Positions 22,891 to 32,359 of a stretch of 64,000 nt of DNA are shown piece after piece. Positions within the stretch are counted from its first letter, which is position 1. Each line of letters opens with the position of its first letter. The stretch is from Protopterus annectens (taxonomy: Eukaryota; Chordata; Ceratodontiformes; Protopteridae), in contig NC_056730.1 in NCBI RefSeq assembly GCF_019279795.1, positions 612,844,890 to 612,908,889 of the forward strand. The letters run 5' to 3'. The position numbers were made by a program, and so were the translations under genes. The notes under the pieces are model-generated. The model was not told the DNA's origin. It ran no database searches and was given only the letters and a program-made list of their open reading frames with translations.

Positions 22891-23184
22891 CATACCTCTC
22901 AACCTCTTAATTCAGGAAATCTGGGCAAGGCCAAATATATTGGAGGAACATACAGACAGTACCAAAAAATGCTCTTGTATAAACTTAGCAGTTGACAGAA
23001 TAACAGATCTTGCTTTAGCATGCATTTTTATGAAAAGTATGAAGTCTGAAACTCATTGTCTATCATTATTTAGTGACTTCATTACTAAATGATTTACCAG
23101 AAAACCACAGATTTTATGAGGAACAAACCAAAAATAAGAAGCAAAAATCTTCATTCTGTGAAAATCTGGAAAATGGAGAGGCAT
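22891..23184. mobile_element. hAT-type MITE (CTCTCAAC family), second adjacent copy
   Basis: Starts CATACCTCTCAACC, carries the same interior as 22320-22600 (AAATCTGG, GTCTGAAACTCA, ACTAAATGATTTACCAGAAAACC), and ends GGAGAGGCAT. Lies 34 bp from the previous copy in the same orientation. Confidence 0.6.
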
Positions 23185-23254
23185 AGTTCAGCTGGGGTTG
23201 TCTTTAAGTTTGCCACCCTCCCCCTCACAAAATCATGGTTGAATGGGGCCTCTC

Positions 23255-23690
23255 CCTGCAGCCATTTCAATGTCCCACTACTTGGCTATTTCACCCTATT
23301 TACCATAAACACTGTAATATGCATACTGCATTATTTCCACAATGATTTGGATTTCATTTAAAAGTTTTATTTTACATTTTACAGCACAAACACTAATAGA
23401 CATCTGCTAAACAAAGCAATGCAGTCTCACAATGAAAATAGACTTAGCATTAAAACTTCTCTGTCCTTGAAACTCACATTCATTGAAACAGCATTGAAAC
23501 TGACATTCAAGGAAAATACATCTGGCCAGTGGCAGATAAAGATTAACTATGGGCTGTTTTCAAATCATAGGCCCCTTGCACACAAAACATACTTGTGTTC
23601 TTTGATACACCTTCCTGACTATATTAAATTATATTCCTTGTATAATACAGTACAGTTGTTAGAGGATGTTTTAAATTTATTGTTTTGAAC
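23255..23690 (+). repeat. Inverted repeat arm (pairs with 26105-26545)
   Basis: Matches the reverse complement of 26155-26545 over about 390 bp, including ATGCAGTCTCACAATGAAAA and CTGGCCAG. Both arms keep an open frame (23419-23688 plus; 26411-26169 minus) that reads a shared RLSIKTSL...GQWQIK text, but no family is recognised and the frame may simply be preserved by low divergence. Confidence 0.65.
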
Positions 23691-23727
23691 ATTTTTCCAG
23701 TAAACAATGAAACAAATTGCATGCACC

Positions 23728-24278
23728 AATAATGACAAAACTGCCCAATTCAAAACATTTCCATCATAAATGTCTACTCGAACTTCTACAATCTACCAGT
23801 ATCAGTAAATGTGCACAATCTCTGCAGAAGTAAAAGTCATCTAAATAATTCCACATTAAAGAGATATGTAACTAATGAAGAGGTTGCTGCTTGCAAATAA
23901 CTTTATATTTCATTATTTCATCCACAAATAAAGCCTTGAGGAATAAATTATCCATGTTACATTAAAAAATTATAAGCTAATAATATTGCAATAGGGAATG
24001 GATGGCAAACTGATAACAGGCTGATAGTTACTAGCTTTCTCTGCCAAAGAGGACATTCTCAGGAATGCAGCATCCACCCCCTTTAAAAGTACAGCACAAT
24101 ACAGTATCAGCAATGCATCTTCATACTGTGGGAGTAGAACCCACAGCCTTCTGCATCAAAAGCAAGTACACTGCATGATGTGCTATTAACAATGCAAGCA
24201 GCCTCAGCATAAGCAGCACTAAACTTCTCTTCCCCTGAAGATCTTAGCTCCTTGAAAAATCCATTAAACACTCAACTG
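23728..24278 (-). repeat. SINE-like repeat with tRNA-type promoter, copy 2
   Basis: Minus-strand copy of the repeat at 15290-15630, extending further 3' (to the 23728-23925 block shared with 20961-21165). The B-box-like GGTTCTACTCC lies at 24131-24141 (reverse). It abuts the MITE series at 24279, at the same internal site where copy 1 abuts its MITE. Confidence 0.6.
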
Positions 24279-24910
24279 TATCTCTCAGCTTTGCAGCACA
24301 TGAGCACAAGAAATCTGGAAAAAGCCAAAATTTGTTGGGGAGGGGACAAACGCCCAAAAACCAGAGACACGTTTTAAATATTGCTTGTATAACCTTAGCA
24401 CTTTGCTAGAATAAAATACTGTGTTACTGCCATTTCACTACCAACTCTTGAATCCAGGACACTGTGCACTACAGTCAGAGGAACATACTATGCCAAAATA
24501 GATGTTTCTTGAAAGGCAGGCAGACTAAAACTTAAATGGCTTTCATTTAGTGAATTCACTTCTCACCATAGCTCTCAATGTCTTAGCACAAAACACCTGG
24601 ACAAAGCCAATAATGGGGGAATATGCCCCCAAACATATTCAGTGAATTCCGTTCTCACCATAGCTCTCAATCTCTTAACACAAAAACATCATTCACAAAT
24701 CCAATAATGGGGGAATACAGCCCAAAAATAGGGACACATTTCAAATATTGATCGTATAAACTTAGAAAATTGCTAGAATAAAATGTTTTGTGTTACCATG
24801 TACTTTCTGAGGAATATGAAGTCTGAAATTCAAATCTCTGTCATTATTTAGTAAATTCAAAATCCAGAAAAGCAGAGATTTTATGAGGAACAGAACAGAG
24901 CAAAAATATG
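24279..24910. repeat. Cluster of partial CTCTCAAC-family MITE copies
   Basis: Starts TATCTCTCAGC, and two further starts (CATAGCTCTCAAT) occur about 95 bp apart near 24565 and 24659, a local tandem duplication of the left end. The interior blocks AAATCTGG, AAAGCC and GTCTGAAATTCA recur. Confidence 0.55.
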
Positions 24911-25043
24911 AGGCAAAAATCTGAATGCTTTTCACAAGTAGTGGTGGGTAGAGAATTCAGGCTCTTTCTACATGCACCCGAGGTTGAGGGTTTGAGCCTG
25001 AGTTACTCTGTCTAGCCACCAGTTATAGTTAACTGGGGCATTT

Positions 25044-25049
25044 CACACA

Positions 25050-25135
<86 letters not shown>
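25044..25135. repeat. (AC)n microsatellite
   Basis: About 90 bp of AC units with one AT interruption near the start. Confidence 0.95.
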
Positions 25136-25136
<1 letters not shown>

Positions 25137-25800
25137 GTGCCAGAGCCATAAGTACCTACGTACATACACACACCAAGCTCAAAGTTAATAACCGGTGCTG
25201 GAAAGGACTTCAAGTACCTCCATCCACAGAATAAATAAATACCTGAACCATTTGTCCCATCCTCAAGCAGAATAAATAAGCCAAGTCAGTTTTCTCAAAG
25301 CAGAATAAATAAGCTAAGCCAGTTTCCTGGTGCTGGAATAAATGCTGGAAAGAGAAAGTCTACAGAATAAATAAGACAAAGGTTACCAAGTTCCCAGGGC
25401 TGGAATACATTCAGGACAGTTCCCCATTCACAGACTGCTACTGCTTCTTGCAAGCAAGTTCCCGGCCCATTCAAAAGTCATGCACAGACTGCTTCTTCCA
25501 AGCAAGTTTCTGGCCCATTTAAAAGTCTGCTTCCGAGCATGCACAGACTGCTTCTACTTCCGGGCATGCACAGACTGCCTTACACACACAGCTCAAAGTT
25601 AATAAATCCCATCCACAAAAAGAGAAGTTTCAAAGTGCCAGAGCCATAAGTACCTCTGTACATACACACACCAAGCTCAAAGTTAATAACCGGCACTGGA
25701 AAGGACTTCAAGTACCTCCGTCCACAGAATAAATAAGTACCTGAGCCATTTGTCCCATCCTCAAAGCAGAATAAATAAGCCAAGCCAGTTTCCCCAGACA
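25135..25800. repeat. Direct-repeat block (160-bp unit twice, offset 499)
   Basis: 25135-25296 and 25634-25793 are close copies (AGTGCCAGAGCCATAAG ... AAGCCAGTTTC). Between them are shorter repeats of GCAGAATAAATAAG, GCATGCACAGACTGCTTC and AAGCAAGTT. The flanking (AC)n is also partly echoed at 25583-25592. Family unknown. Confidence 0.7.
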
Positions 25801-26104
25801 CAGACCTTGCAGTCCGATCCCCTTGCAGTCTATGCAGTTGTAACCACATAGAGTTCTAGGGCATCTGTAGACTGCTGCCTTCTTTCTGAATCTGGACTGG
25901 TTAAACAGCAGTCTGGATTCAAGTTTCCAAGCATGGAGTTCCAGGATTTTTTTTTTATTTTTGGTTTACAGCAGGGATTTTTTTTTTACTTTTGATTTAC
26001 ATGGGTGGAGTTATGGGATTTTTTTATTTTTAGTTTACAGCTGGGATTTTTTTTATTTTTGGACTGCAGCCCCTCACCTTTAAAACAAAATTAAAAAAAA
26101 TCTC

Positions 26105-26214
26105 CCTTGCAAACATATTTAGGACCATGCAAAATATGTGTGTAATTTAATACAATCAGGAAGGTGAATCAAAGAACACACATATTTTGCATGGTCCTAA
26201 ATATGTTTGCAAGG
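26105..26214. repeat. Perfect snap-back hairpin (38-bp arms, 34-nt loop)
   Basis: 26105-26142 is an exact reverse complement of 26177-26214. The right arm and loop belong to the 23255/26155 repeat; the left arm has no counterpart in the other copy, so it looks like an inverted duplication added at the end of this copy. Confidence 0.9.
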
Positions 26215-26545
26215 GGCCTGTAATTTGAAAACCACCCAAAGGTAAACTTAATCTGCCACTGGCCAGATGCATTTTCTTTGAATGTGGATTTGAATGCTGT
26301 TTCAATGCATGCAAGTTTCAAGGGTAGAGAAGTTTTAATGCTAAGTCTGTTTTCATTGTGAGACTGCATTACTTTGTTTAGCAGATGTATATCAGTGTTT
26401 GTGCTATACAATTTAAAATAAGTTTTAAATTAAATCCAGATAATTATTGTAGAAGTAAAGCAGAAATCAGAATATTACAGTGTTTATGGTAAATAGGGAG
26501 AAATAGCCAAGTAATGAGACACTGAAATGTCTGCATGGCGGTGCT
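26155..26545 (-). repeat. Inverted repeat arm (pairs with 23255-23690)
   Basis: Partner of 23255-23690, separated by about 2.5 kb that includes the (AC)n tract and direct-repeat block. Confidence 0.65.
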
Positions 26546-26684
26546 GTGTGGGGGGGGGGGGGAGCTTTGGGTTTGCACCTCCTGCAAAAAATCCTGCGGC
26601 CATCTCAGATAATAATACTACATCTTCATATTAGGGAGGACTCACTGTTATTAAATAGACCATCACAGATAGTAATGCATAATA

Positions 26685-26733
26685 AATAAATAATAAATAA
26701 ATAATAAAATGTAAAATAAATAAATAAAATAAA
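26685..26733. repeat. (AATA)n-type simple repeat
   Basis: Imperfect AATAAATAAAT units directly before the 186-bp MITE. Confidence 0.85.
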
Positions 26734-26741
26734 TACTACAG

Positions 26742-26927
26742 CAAGGGTGTCCAACTGGTGGCCATAGGGCCACAATCTGGACCACCAAAGCATTTTACCT
26801 GGCCCTGAGTCTCTTCTGCAGCAAACTGTTTTGAAATGACAGATACATGTTTGACATGGTAATGTGGCCCCCAAACCGTGTCAAGTATGGTAAGTGGCCC
26901 CTGAGCAAAAAGTGTTGGACATCCCTG
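26742..26927. mobile_element. hAT MITE, 186 bp (GGTGTCCAAC type)
   Basis: Flanked by a perfect 8-bp duplication TACTACAG (26734-26741 and 26928-26935). Terminal inverted repeats are CAAGGGTGTCCAAC and CAGGGATGTCCAAC. The interior with paired GTGGCC/GGCCAC blocks is the hallmark of widespread vertebrate hAT-derived MITEs. Non-coding. Confidence 0.9.
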
Positions 26928-27377
26928 TACTACAGCTTTATATTAGAGAGTAATCACTATATCAGTTGGGCCATCGACATGATCAGGTTTTAACACTGTA
27001 AGCTTTTATTTTAAGACTGCCAGCATCTGACCAATGTAACTGAATCCCAGCTATGTCTTACAGTGAAACCCAAGCTTCCTGTCTACTTCAGTTCAGCAAT
27101 GGCTAGAGATTTCAGATTCTGCCCTTTTTAAAATTGTTTGAAATGATTAGTCTAAGTTGTATTCACTGATGAAGTCACAATCAAATATACTTATGTCCTA
27201 GAAACAATGTAAGCTGTTTAGAATGACTCTGGAATCCCCGGTAACAGTATTCTGATCAACATGCTTCTCTTCTGATTAAGCATGAAAACTTTTTATTACA
27301 GTCATTCACAGCAAGTACTTAACTCGGAACTATATTTCCTGAAATGGAGAACAGAACCAAAGAAACCTTAGAAACTG

Positions 27378-27745
27378 GGCTTTGTATTAGAAATGTACCT
27401 TGCAGGCCGGTCTGTGCAGAAGTGGGCATATACTCAGTGACTGACTGGTCAAACAGACGTTTCATGGTATGGAAAAGATGCATGATTGACAGGCAAGCAG
27501 ATTTCAGTGTGCAAGTTTTTTTTTTTCTTCGTTTTTGCAGGAGGCCAAGCCTCCCTGCAGCCACCTACAAATTAAATATGCCAACTCTGAGATCGCACTA
27601 CCTTGAGGAAAAGGGCAAACTACAAATAGTCAATGAATATTCATACTGCCATCAGTATGCATACTACTTAACTTTCACCGATTGTTGGATCGTGGGCGGG
27701 ACTTGCTACTGAGTATCATGTGAGGTGCATTTCTAATACAAAGCC
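27378..27745. mobile_element. MITE, 368 bp, related by core to 15770-16135
   Basis: Flanked by a perfect 8-bp duplication AGAAACTG (27370-27377 and 27746-27753). Terminal inverted repeats begin GGCTTTGTATTAGAAATG. The interior (27535-27620, reverse) carries the TCTCAGAGTTGGCATATTTA core seen in the 366-bp element, but the termini of the two elements differ. Non-coding; probably hAT-type by duplication length. Confidence 0.85.
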
Positions 27746-27759
27746 AGAAACTGAAACCA

Positions 27760-28164
27760 CTGAGACTATATTTGTTGTAAAAAGAGACCTCCAGGTTTTG
27801 ACAGACAGTACATGTCATGGCTGAGAAGGCATATAGAATGAATCCTATCAGCACTGCCACAACAACAGACTATGCATTTGTAAGCTTCTCAGCTGTGCAT
27901 AAAATGACAGACATGGATCTGATGTGACTTTTCATATCCTGCAGGTCTAAAATAAACCCTTGTTTAATGAAGAGATATATTTCCTTTCTGTTTCTAGCAC
28001 CCAAATGAATAGGCTAGCTTACCAGCTTTGATTTTCAGATGTTGTGATGTTCACTTTGCACAAGTCTCAAATAACATTCAGTTTGGCCACAATATGGAGT
28101 AGGGTTCTAAACTGCACAAAAAAGAAAATCTGTGGTATCCCTTGAAGTCTCATAAAACCTAGTA
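27760..28164. other. No feature recognised
   Basis: AT-rich stretch between the 368-bp MITE and the outer end of the left inverted-repeat arm. Confidence 0.4.
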
Positions 28165-28244
28165 TGCAATGTATACTGGGTCAAAAACAAGCCAAGCAGA
28201 AACTTCACAGTGTGGAGGGTGTGAAGTTCACTCTTTGAATTATG

Positions 28245-29197
28245 GGTACTTTTCCATTATCGGGGCAACAGTTTCAGCATGATTGTTCAGCTGTAATCCA
28301 GTTCATTAACATGTCTGCTAAACACATATCTGTAAAAAATATTTGTTTTAATAATACAGTTAAAAAAATAGAGGTAATTTTTAAATTTTACACACATCTG
28401 GTTAACAGACGTGTTAAGCTACTAGATTACAGCTAAATGATCGTGTTGAATCTGTCAAGTTATCTCCCTGAAATCAAAGTATATCTGCTTTGATTTCTGA
28501 TTTTGTGTTTCTGTTTGTTGTGCTCAGCTTCCCCATGTCACTAAACTACTGAGCTCCTTGTGTTTAAAGGCATGTGTGAGGACGGAGTCAGACCTGTAGG
28601 GCAGCACTAAAACAAAGGAGCAAGTCTGCACTTAACAGATGAACTTTGCATGTTGCAGGGCCATTATGAGCCAAGAAATTGGTTGACTTCTGGCTTTTAT
28701 TCATTTCCCTATTTCATTGCTCTGCTGGCGGAACTGAGTGAGAATGCTTGTCATGGTTGCAAATGTGGAACTGAGTGGCAGCACGACTGGTGGAACATGT
28801 AAATTGCCTTTTAAGTGAAGCCAACAGCCAGAGCATGCTGTTAGGGCCCCTCTGCTGGGCTATGAAGGAAAACTGTGTCTTTTGTTTGGCTAATGCTAGG
28901 AGGGTTTTGTTTGGATAAACTTTACCATCCGTCAATGAAGTGTGTTTCTGAACACTCACCCAAATACCCTGAAAAAAATTAACATTGAAGACTGGGTGCA
29001 GTATAACTCACAGAGGCGGGTAGAGGAATGATGAACACATTAGTTGGCTTAAATATCTATATGAAGTTATACATTCAAAAATGCCATTAACCCAAACCCA
29101 AACTACTTTTCTGTTATCAAAACAACAGGTGTGCGATCATTGTAGGCGTGCACTAGCTAGCACGTTAGAACTGTTGTCTCGATAACGGAAAAGTACT
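28245..29197. mobile_element. hAT-like non-autonomous element, 953 bp
   Basis: Flanked by a perfect 8-bp duplication GAATTATG (28237-28244 and 29198-29205). The other inverted-repeat arm keeps the same site empty with one GAATTATG, which proves the insertion. Terminal inverted repeats of about 27 bp: GTACTTTTCC(A/G)TTATCG followed by G/A variants and CAACAG. An internal palindrome pairs AGCTGTAATC (about 28289) with GATTACAGCT (about 28424). No transposase ORF. Confidence 0.88.
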
Positions 29198-30058
29198 GAA
29201 TTATGTTATGCACCTAGTTGACTAATAAAAATCAAACTGTACAATACATACTACAAAATAATAAAATAGAAAATAGTAGGTAGTCTACTGTTGAGTTAAA
29301 AATTGAATATCCTTTATTGAAACACACAAACAAGCAATCCTAGTTAAGTATAATAAAAAGCATCAAAAATGTTCATTATTTATATATAATCAGGTTATTT
29401 GGAGCAAGGGAGTGGTTACAGAAGGTGATTCTGTTAAGAGCAATAAAAGCATTAAACTCATTCCTTTAACCAAGTCCCCCTTCCCCCTTAACACCACAAT
29501 ATAAACTGAGACTGTGCTACCTTAGAACTGAAACTTAAAAGCTAGAGACAAATTAAAATATATAATATAAGAACAGATTATTAAGGCTAACCTACTAATC
29601 CAAACTTTATTAATTAAGAAACTAACTCACTAACAAAATGACTAACAAAAAGATCTAGCACCAGACATCTATCAGAATAAATATCAATACTTATAAACTA
29701 AAACACTTTTAACAAAGATTGCTTTCTTACCACTAAATACTTTATCAGGTTTGTGTGTAAAAAACATATCATGATATTAATGAACACTTGTATAAATCTA
29801 CAAGTGAACACCTAAGTAGGCTGAAAACTATAGCTATACTTGCTAAGGTGGAAATACAGTGAAAAATGTTAAGAATAAAGGCCATGGGAATTTGTTAAAA
29901 GTGTGGCATCTAAGAAAACAGTTTGAATGAGTAAAAGTACACTCAGGAGTATGAGAAAACATCACCAATGTCAATTATTTTCATTGTAAAATATCTACAA
30001 TGTTTGATATTTGTTTTTAACAATATTAGCATGTAACACCAACATTAATTAGTCTCAT

Positions 30059-30368
30059 CATAGCTCTCAACCAATCAGGGACAAATTTCAACAGAATCAG
30101 GGACAAATCCAGAAAAAAAAATCAGGGACACTTATAAAATATTAGTGCTATTAACTTGAGACATTGACAGAATCAGAATATGAGTTACTCTACATCATCT
30201 GAAGTAAAAGAAATCTATAACTCTTAATTATTGTTATTATTCATTAAGTATAATTCACTACCTTTCCTCCAAAAGTCATTAATTTTAGGAGGGATTAATA
30301 GGGACAGAGCTAAACTTTGAGTTAAAATCAGGGACGTCACTGAAAATCAGGGACATTTGAGAGGTATG
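30059..30368. mobile_element. hAT-type MITE (CTCTCAAC family), 310 bp
   Basis: Begins CATAGCTCTCAACC and ends TTTGAGAGGTATG. Flanked by AGTCTCAT / AGTCCAAT (30051-30058, 30369-30376), an aged 8-bp duplication. The opposite inverted-repeat arm shows the empty site with a single AGTCCCAT. The interior repeats the motif ATCAGGGACA near both ends. Confidence 0.85.
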
Positions 30369-30479
30369 AGTCCAATATTAAACTTTTACTAGTCTTTTAA
30401 ACAGTGAAGCAGATTTCTGATATCTAGTACGCTTTTTTAGAAAGCAATAATAATTAAGCTCTGTATTTCTAAGAGTTCA

Positions 30480-30745
30480 GTTTCAGCTTCTACAGTAGTT
30501 CATGTTTTTTTCTAAAAGATTAAGGATGACTCCTTCCAGTTCCAAAAGGTCCATACAGTCAGCAATTTGAAATTTAAAGCCAGTGTGTCTTTGGTGAAGC
30601 TGCAGATGCTGAGCCAGTGCATTATTCTTGCACTTAGCTCTAATTTCAGAAAGATGGACAGAAATCCTTCTTTTAAGTCTATTGAGCATTTTCCCCACAT
30701 AAAATACTTCTCAGTCATTGCAACATGTCCTGTAAACCACCTGCA
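30480..30745 (-). pseudogene. Penelope-like element remnant: GIY-YIG nuclease C-terminus
   Basis: Minus-strand reading from about 30740 gives VVYRTCC, one stop, then FYVGKMLNRLKRRISVHLS and a hydrophobic-acidic tail to 30483. The VVY...YVG pair, LK-x-RIS-x-HLS-x-IR and the following LAQHL-x3-H match the GIY-YIG endonuclease that ends Penelope-like retroelement proteins (YVGKT..LKTRI.EHL..I pattern). The reverse transcriptase part is not visible upstream, where sequence passes into the tandem repeat at 30929-31267. It lies directly inside the left inverted-repeat arm. Confidence 0.65.
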
Positions 30746-30928
30746 TTGAATTACAGTCACCTAATGACTGAAGGAGAAGGATGAAGGAGACATCCGTAAT
30801 CTTTTAGAAAAAATGTAACTATTGTGGTAGCTGAAACTAAACTCTTTTATAAAACCTGGCCTTAATTACTTAAAAAAACTACAATCCACTCTGCTACAGG
30901 CCCCATGAGGAGCTCAGTGTCTCTCCAA

Positions 30929-31267
30929 CCTAACACCACTCTTTAAGTATTCAACTGCAGTACCACCTTTATCATTCTTGTAAGAAAAGCGCAGTCCAGG
31001 TCTGAACTGTCTGCAAACAGCTAAAGTTAACTTTGAACCTAACACCACTCAAGTATTCAACTGCGGTGCCACCTTTATCATTCTTGTAAGAAAAGCGCAG
31101 TCCAGGTCTGAACTGTCTACAAACAGCTAAAGTTAACTTTGAACCTAACACCACTCTTAAGTATTCAACTGCGGTACCACCTTTATCATTCTTATAAGAA
31201 AAGCTTCTTATAAGAAAAGCGCAGTCTGGGTCTAAACTGGCTGCAAACAGCTAAAGTTAACTTTGAG
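30929..31267. repeat. Three-unit tandem repeat, about 107 bp each
   Basis: Units start with CCTAACACCACTC at 30929, 31038 and 31144. The third contains a small extra duplication of CTTATAAGAAAAGC. Units are very similar, so the array is fairly recent. In the minus direction they read an LRFSYKNDKGGTAVEYL text; whether this is Penelope-like coding sequence is not clear. Confidence 0.9.
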
Positions 31268-31269
31268 TA

Positions 31270-31914
31270 TTTGTCTAGCTGTTTGAGCCAATATTCATTT
31301 TCCCCTGGAGAGCACTCTGCTTTGGCTTGTAAGCAGCAGCAGCAGCCCCCCACCCCCCCCCCCACCCCCCACACACTCATCTTCCATTTTCTCTCTTATT
31401 CCCTTCTGTTAGCAAATAGTATCCATAACTGATAAATACTGTGTGTTTGTTCATTTAAACTGAGACCACAGTAGCCTACTGATACAAGGTTACCCTGTTT
31501 TTCCACCTGAGAAATGGTTAAGAAATGACTTACAGTTTCAGAGCAGTCCTTAGTGTCAATTCTGACTGTTTCTTAAACACAAACTTCTCTTTGTTTTGGC
31601 TCATTAGCAGCAGTACAAAAGAACTTCCTGCTCACACCCTTGTTTTCCCCCTCCCCCTTCCCCTTCCCCTTCCCCTTCCCCTTCCCTGTTTATTACCTTA
31701 AGCTAATCCCAAAGTTAATAAATATTACCTGTGGCAGGCACCATTTTTAAAACTGCAACAACCCTTTGAGCACCTCATGCTTGGCTCTGCCATTGAACTT
31801 ATTAAATCTGTCTGAACTGGGGCACAGCTAACTGATACTTTGTGGAAATGCAGGGTACCTACCTGAGTGTCCACATTCACTATCATATGTTAATTTATCA
31901 GTTTACTCTGTTAC
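31270..31914. other. Spacer with C-rich and (CCCCTT)n tracts
   Basis: C-rich run with A interruptions at about 31347-31373 and a CCCCTT hexamer array at 31646-31686. No gene recognised. Confidence 0.6.
31646..31686. repeat. (CCCCTT)n microsatellite
   Basis: About six near-perfect hexamer units. Confidence 0.85.
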
Positions 31915-32119
31915 TTGATTGTTTCCAGCCCCCTCGTAAGAGCAACTAACAGGATCTTTACCCGCTTCACTCCCCACCCTGCCCCCTATTTCCTCCTGCC
32001 CCCAGTGGTCCTACCTTTATTACACTCACAAACCCCTCCCATCTTTCCGATAGCCAACCACAGTACTAAACCCAACACTACCTCCTCCATCTTCCCACTA
32101 CTATCACTCCTCAGCTAAC

Positions 32120-32359
32120 ATGTACAAGCATACCTTATCTATGCTCACTGCATGCACTCTCCTTGCATATCTTACATCCTACAAAAACTCCATCATTCCC
32201 CCACTCAGCCACTACCAACTGTACTACTACTCACACCACAACTCACATCTCACCCTCACTCAGCCCCCTCTCACCAACTCAAGAACCATCCCTATGCACC
32301 CCCGCATATTCTACCAACTATATTACTCAAACATAAAGCATCCCTACAACTTAACATAG
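32120..32359 (+). CDS. Short ORF upstream of and overlapping L2-type ORF2 (copy B)
   Basis: 79 residues starting MYKHTLSMLTACTLLAYLTS, a hydrophobic signal-like start, in a different frame from ORF2, overlapping its 5' part. Aligns with the copy A ORF (LAYxTSY segment, similar length). Function unknown; translation not shown. Confidence 0.35.
   Translation: MYKHTLSMLTACTLLAYLTSYKNSIIPPLSHYQLYYYSHHNSHLTLTQPPLTNSRTIPMHPRIFYQLYYSNIKHPYNLT

Larger units (their letters stand above)
28165..30455 (+). repeat. Left arm of the large interrupted inverted repeat
   Basis: The reverse complement is found at 42455-42232 plus 36470-35745. Aligned pieces are 28165-28244, 29198-30058 and 30369-30455, separated by a 953-bp element and a 310-bp MITE. 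Similarity is obvious by eye (many runs above 15 bp) but clearly diverged, roughly 80-85 percent, with small indels. Nothing in the arm itself reads as protein. Confidence 0.85.

Noticed and set aside
23419-23688. Conserved protein shared with 26411-26169
   Set aside because: The two ORFs are the arms of one DNA repeat; similarity is explained at the nucleotide level and no family motif is present.
25044-25800. Terminal repeat of an LTR element
   Set aside because: The 160-bp direct repeats have no TG...CA ends, no primer-binding site and no coding region between them.
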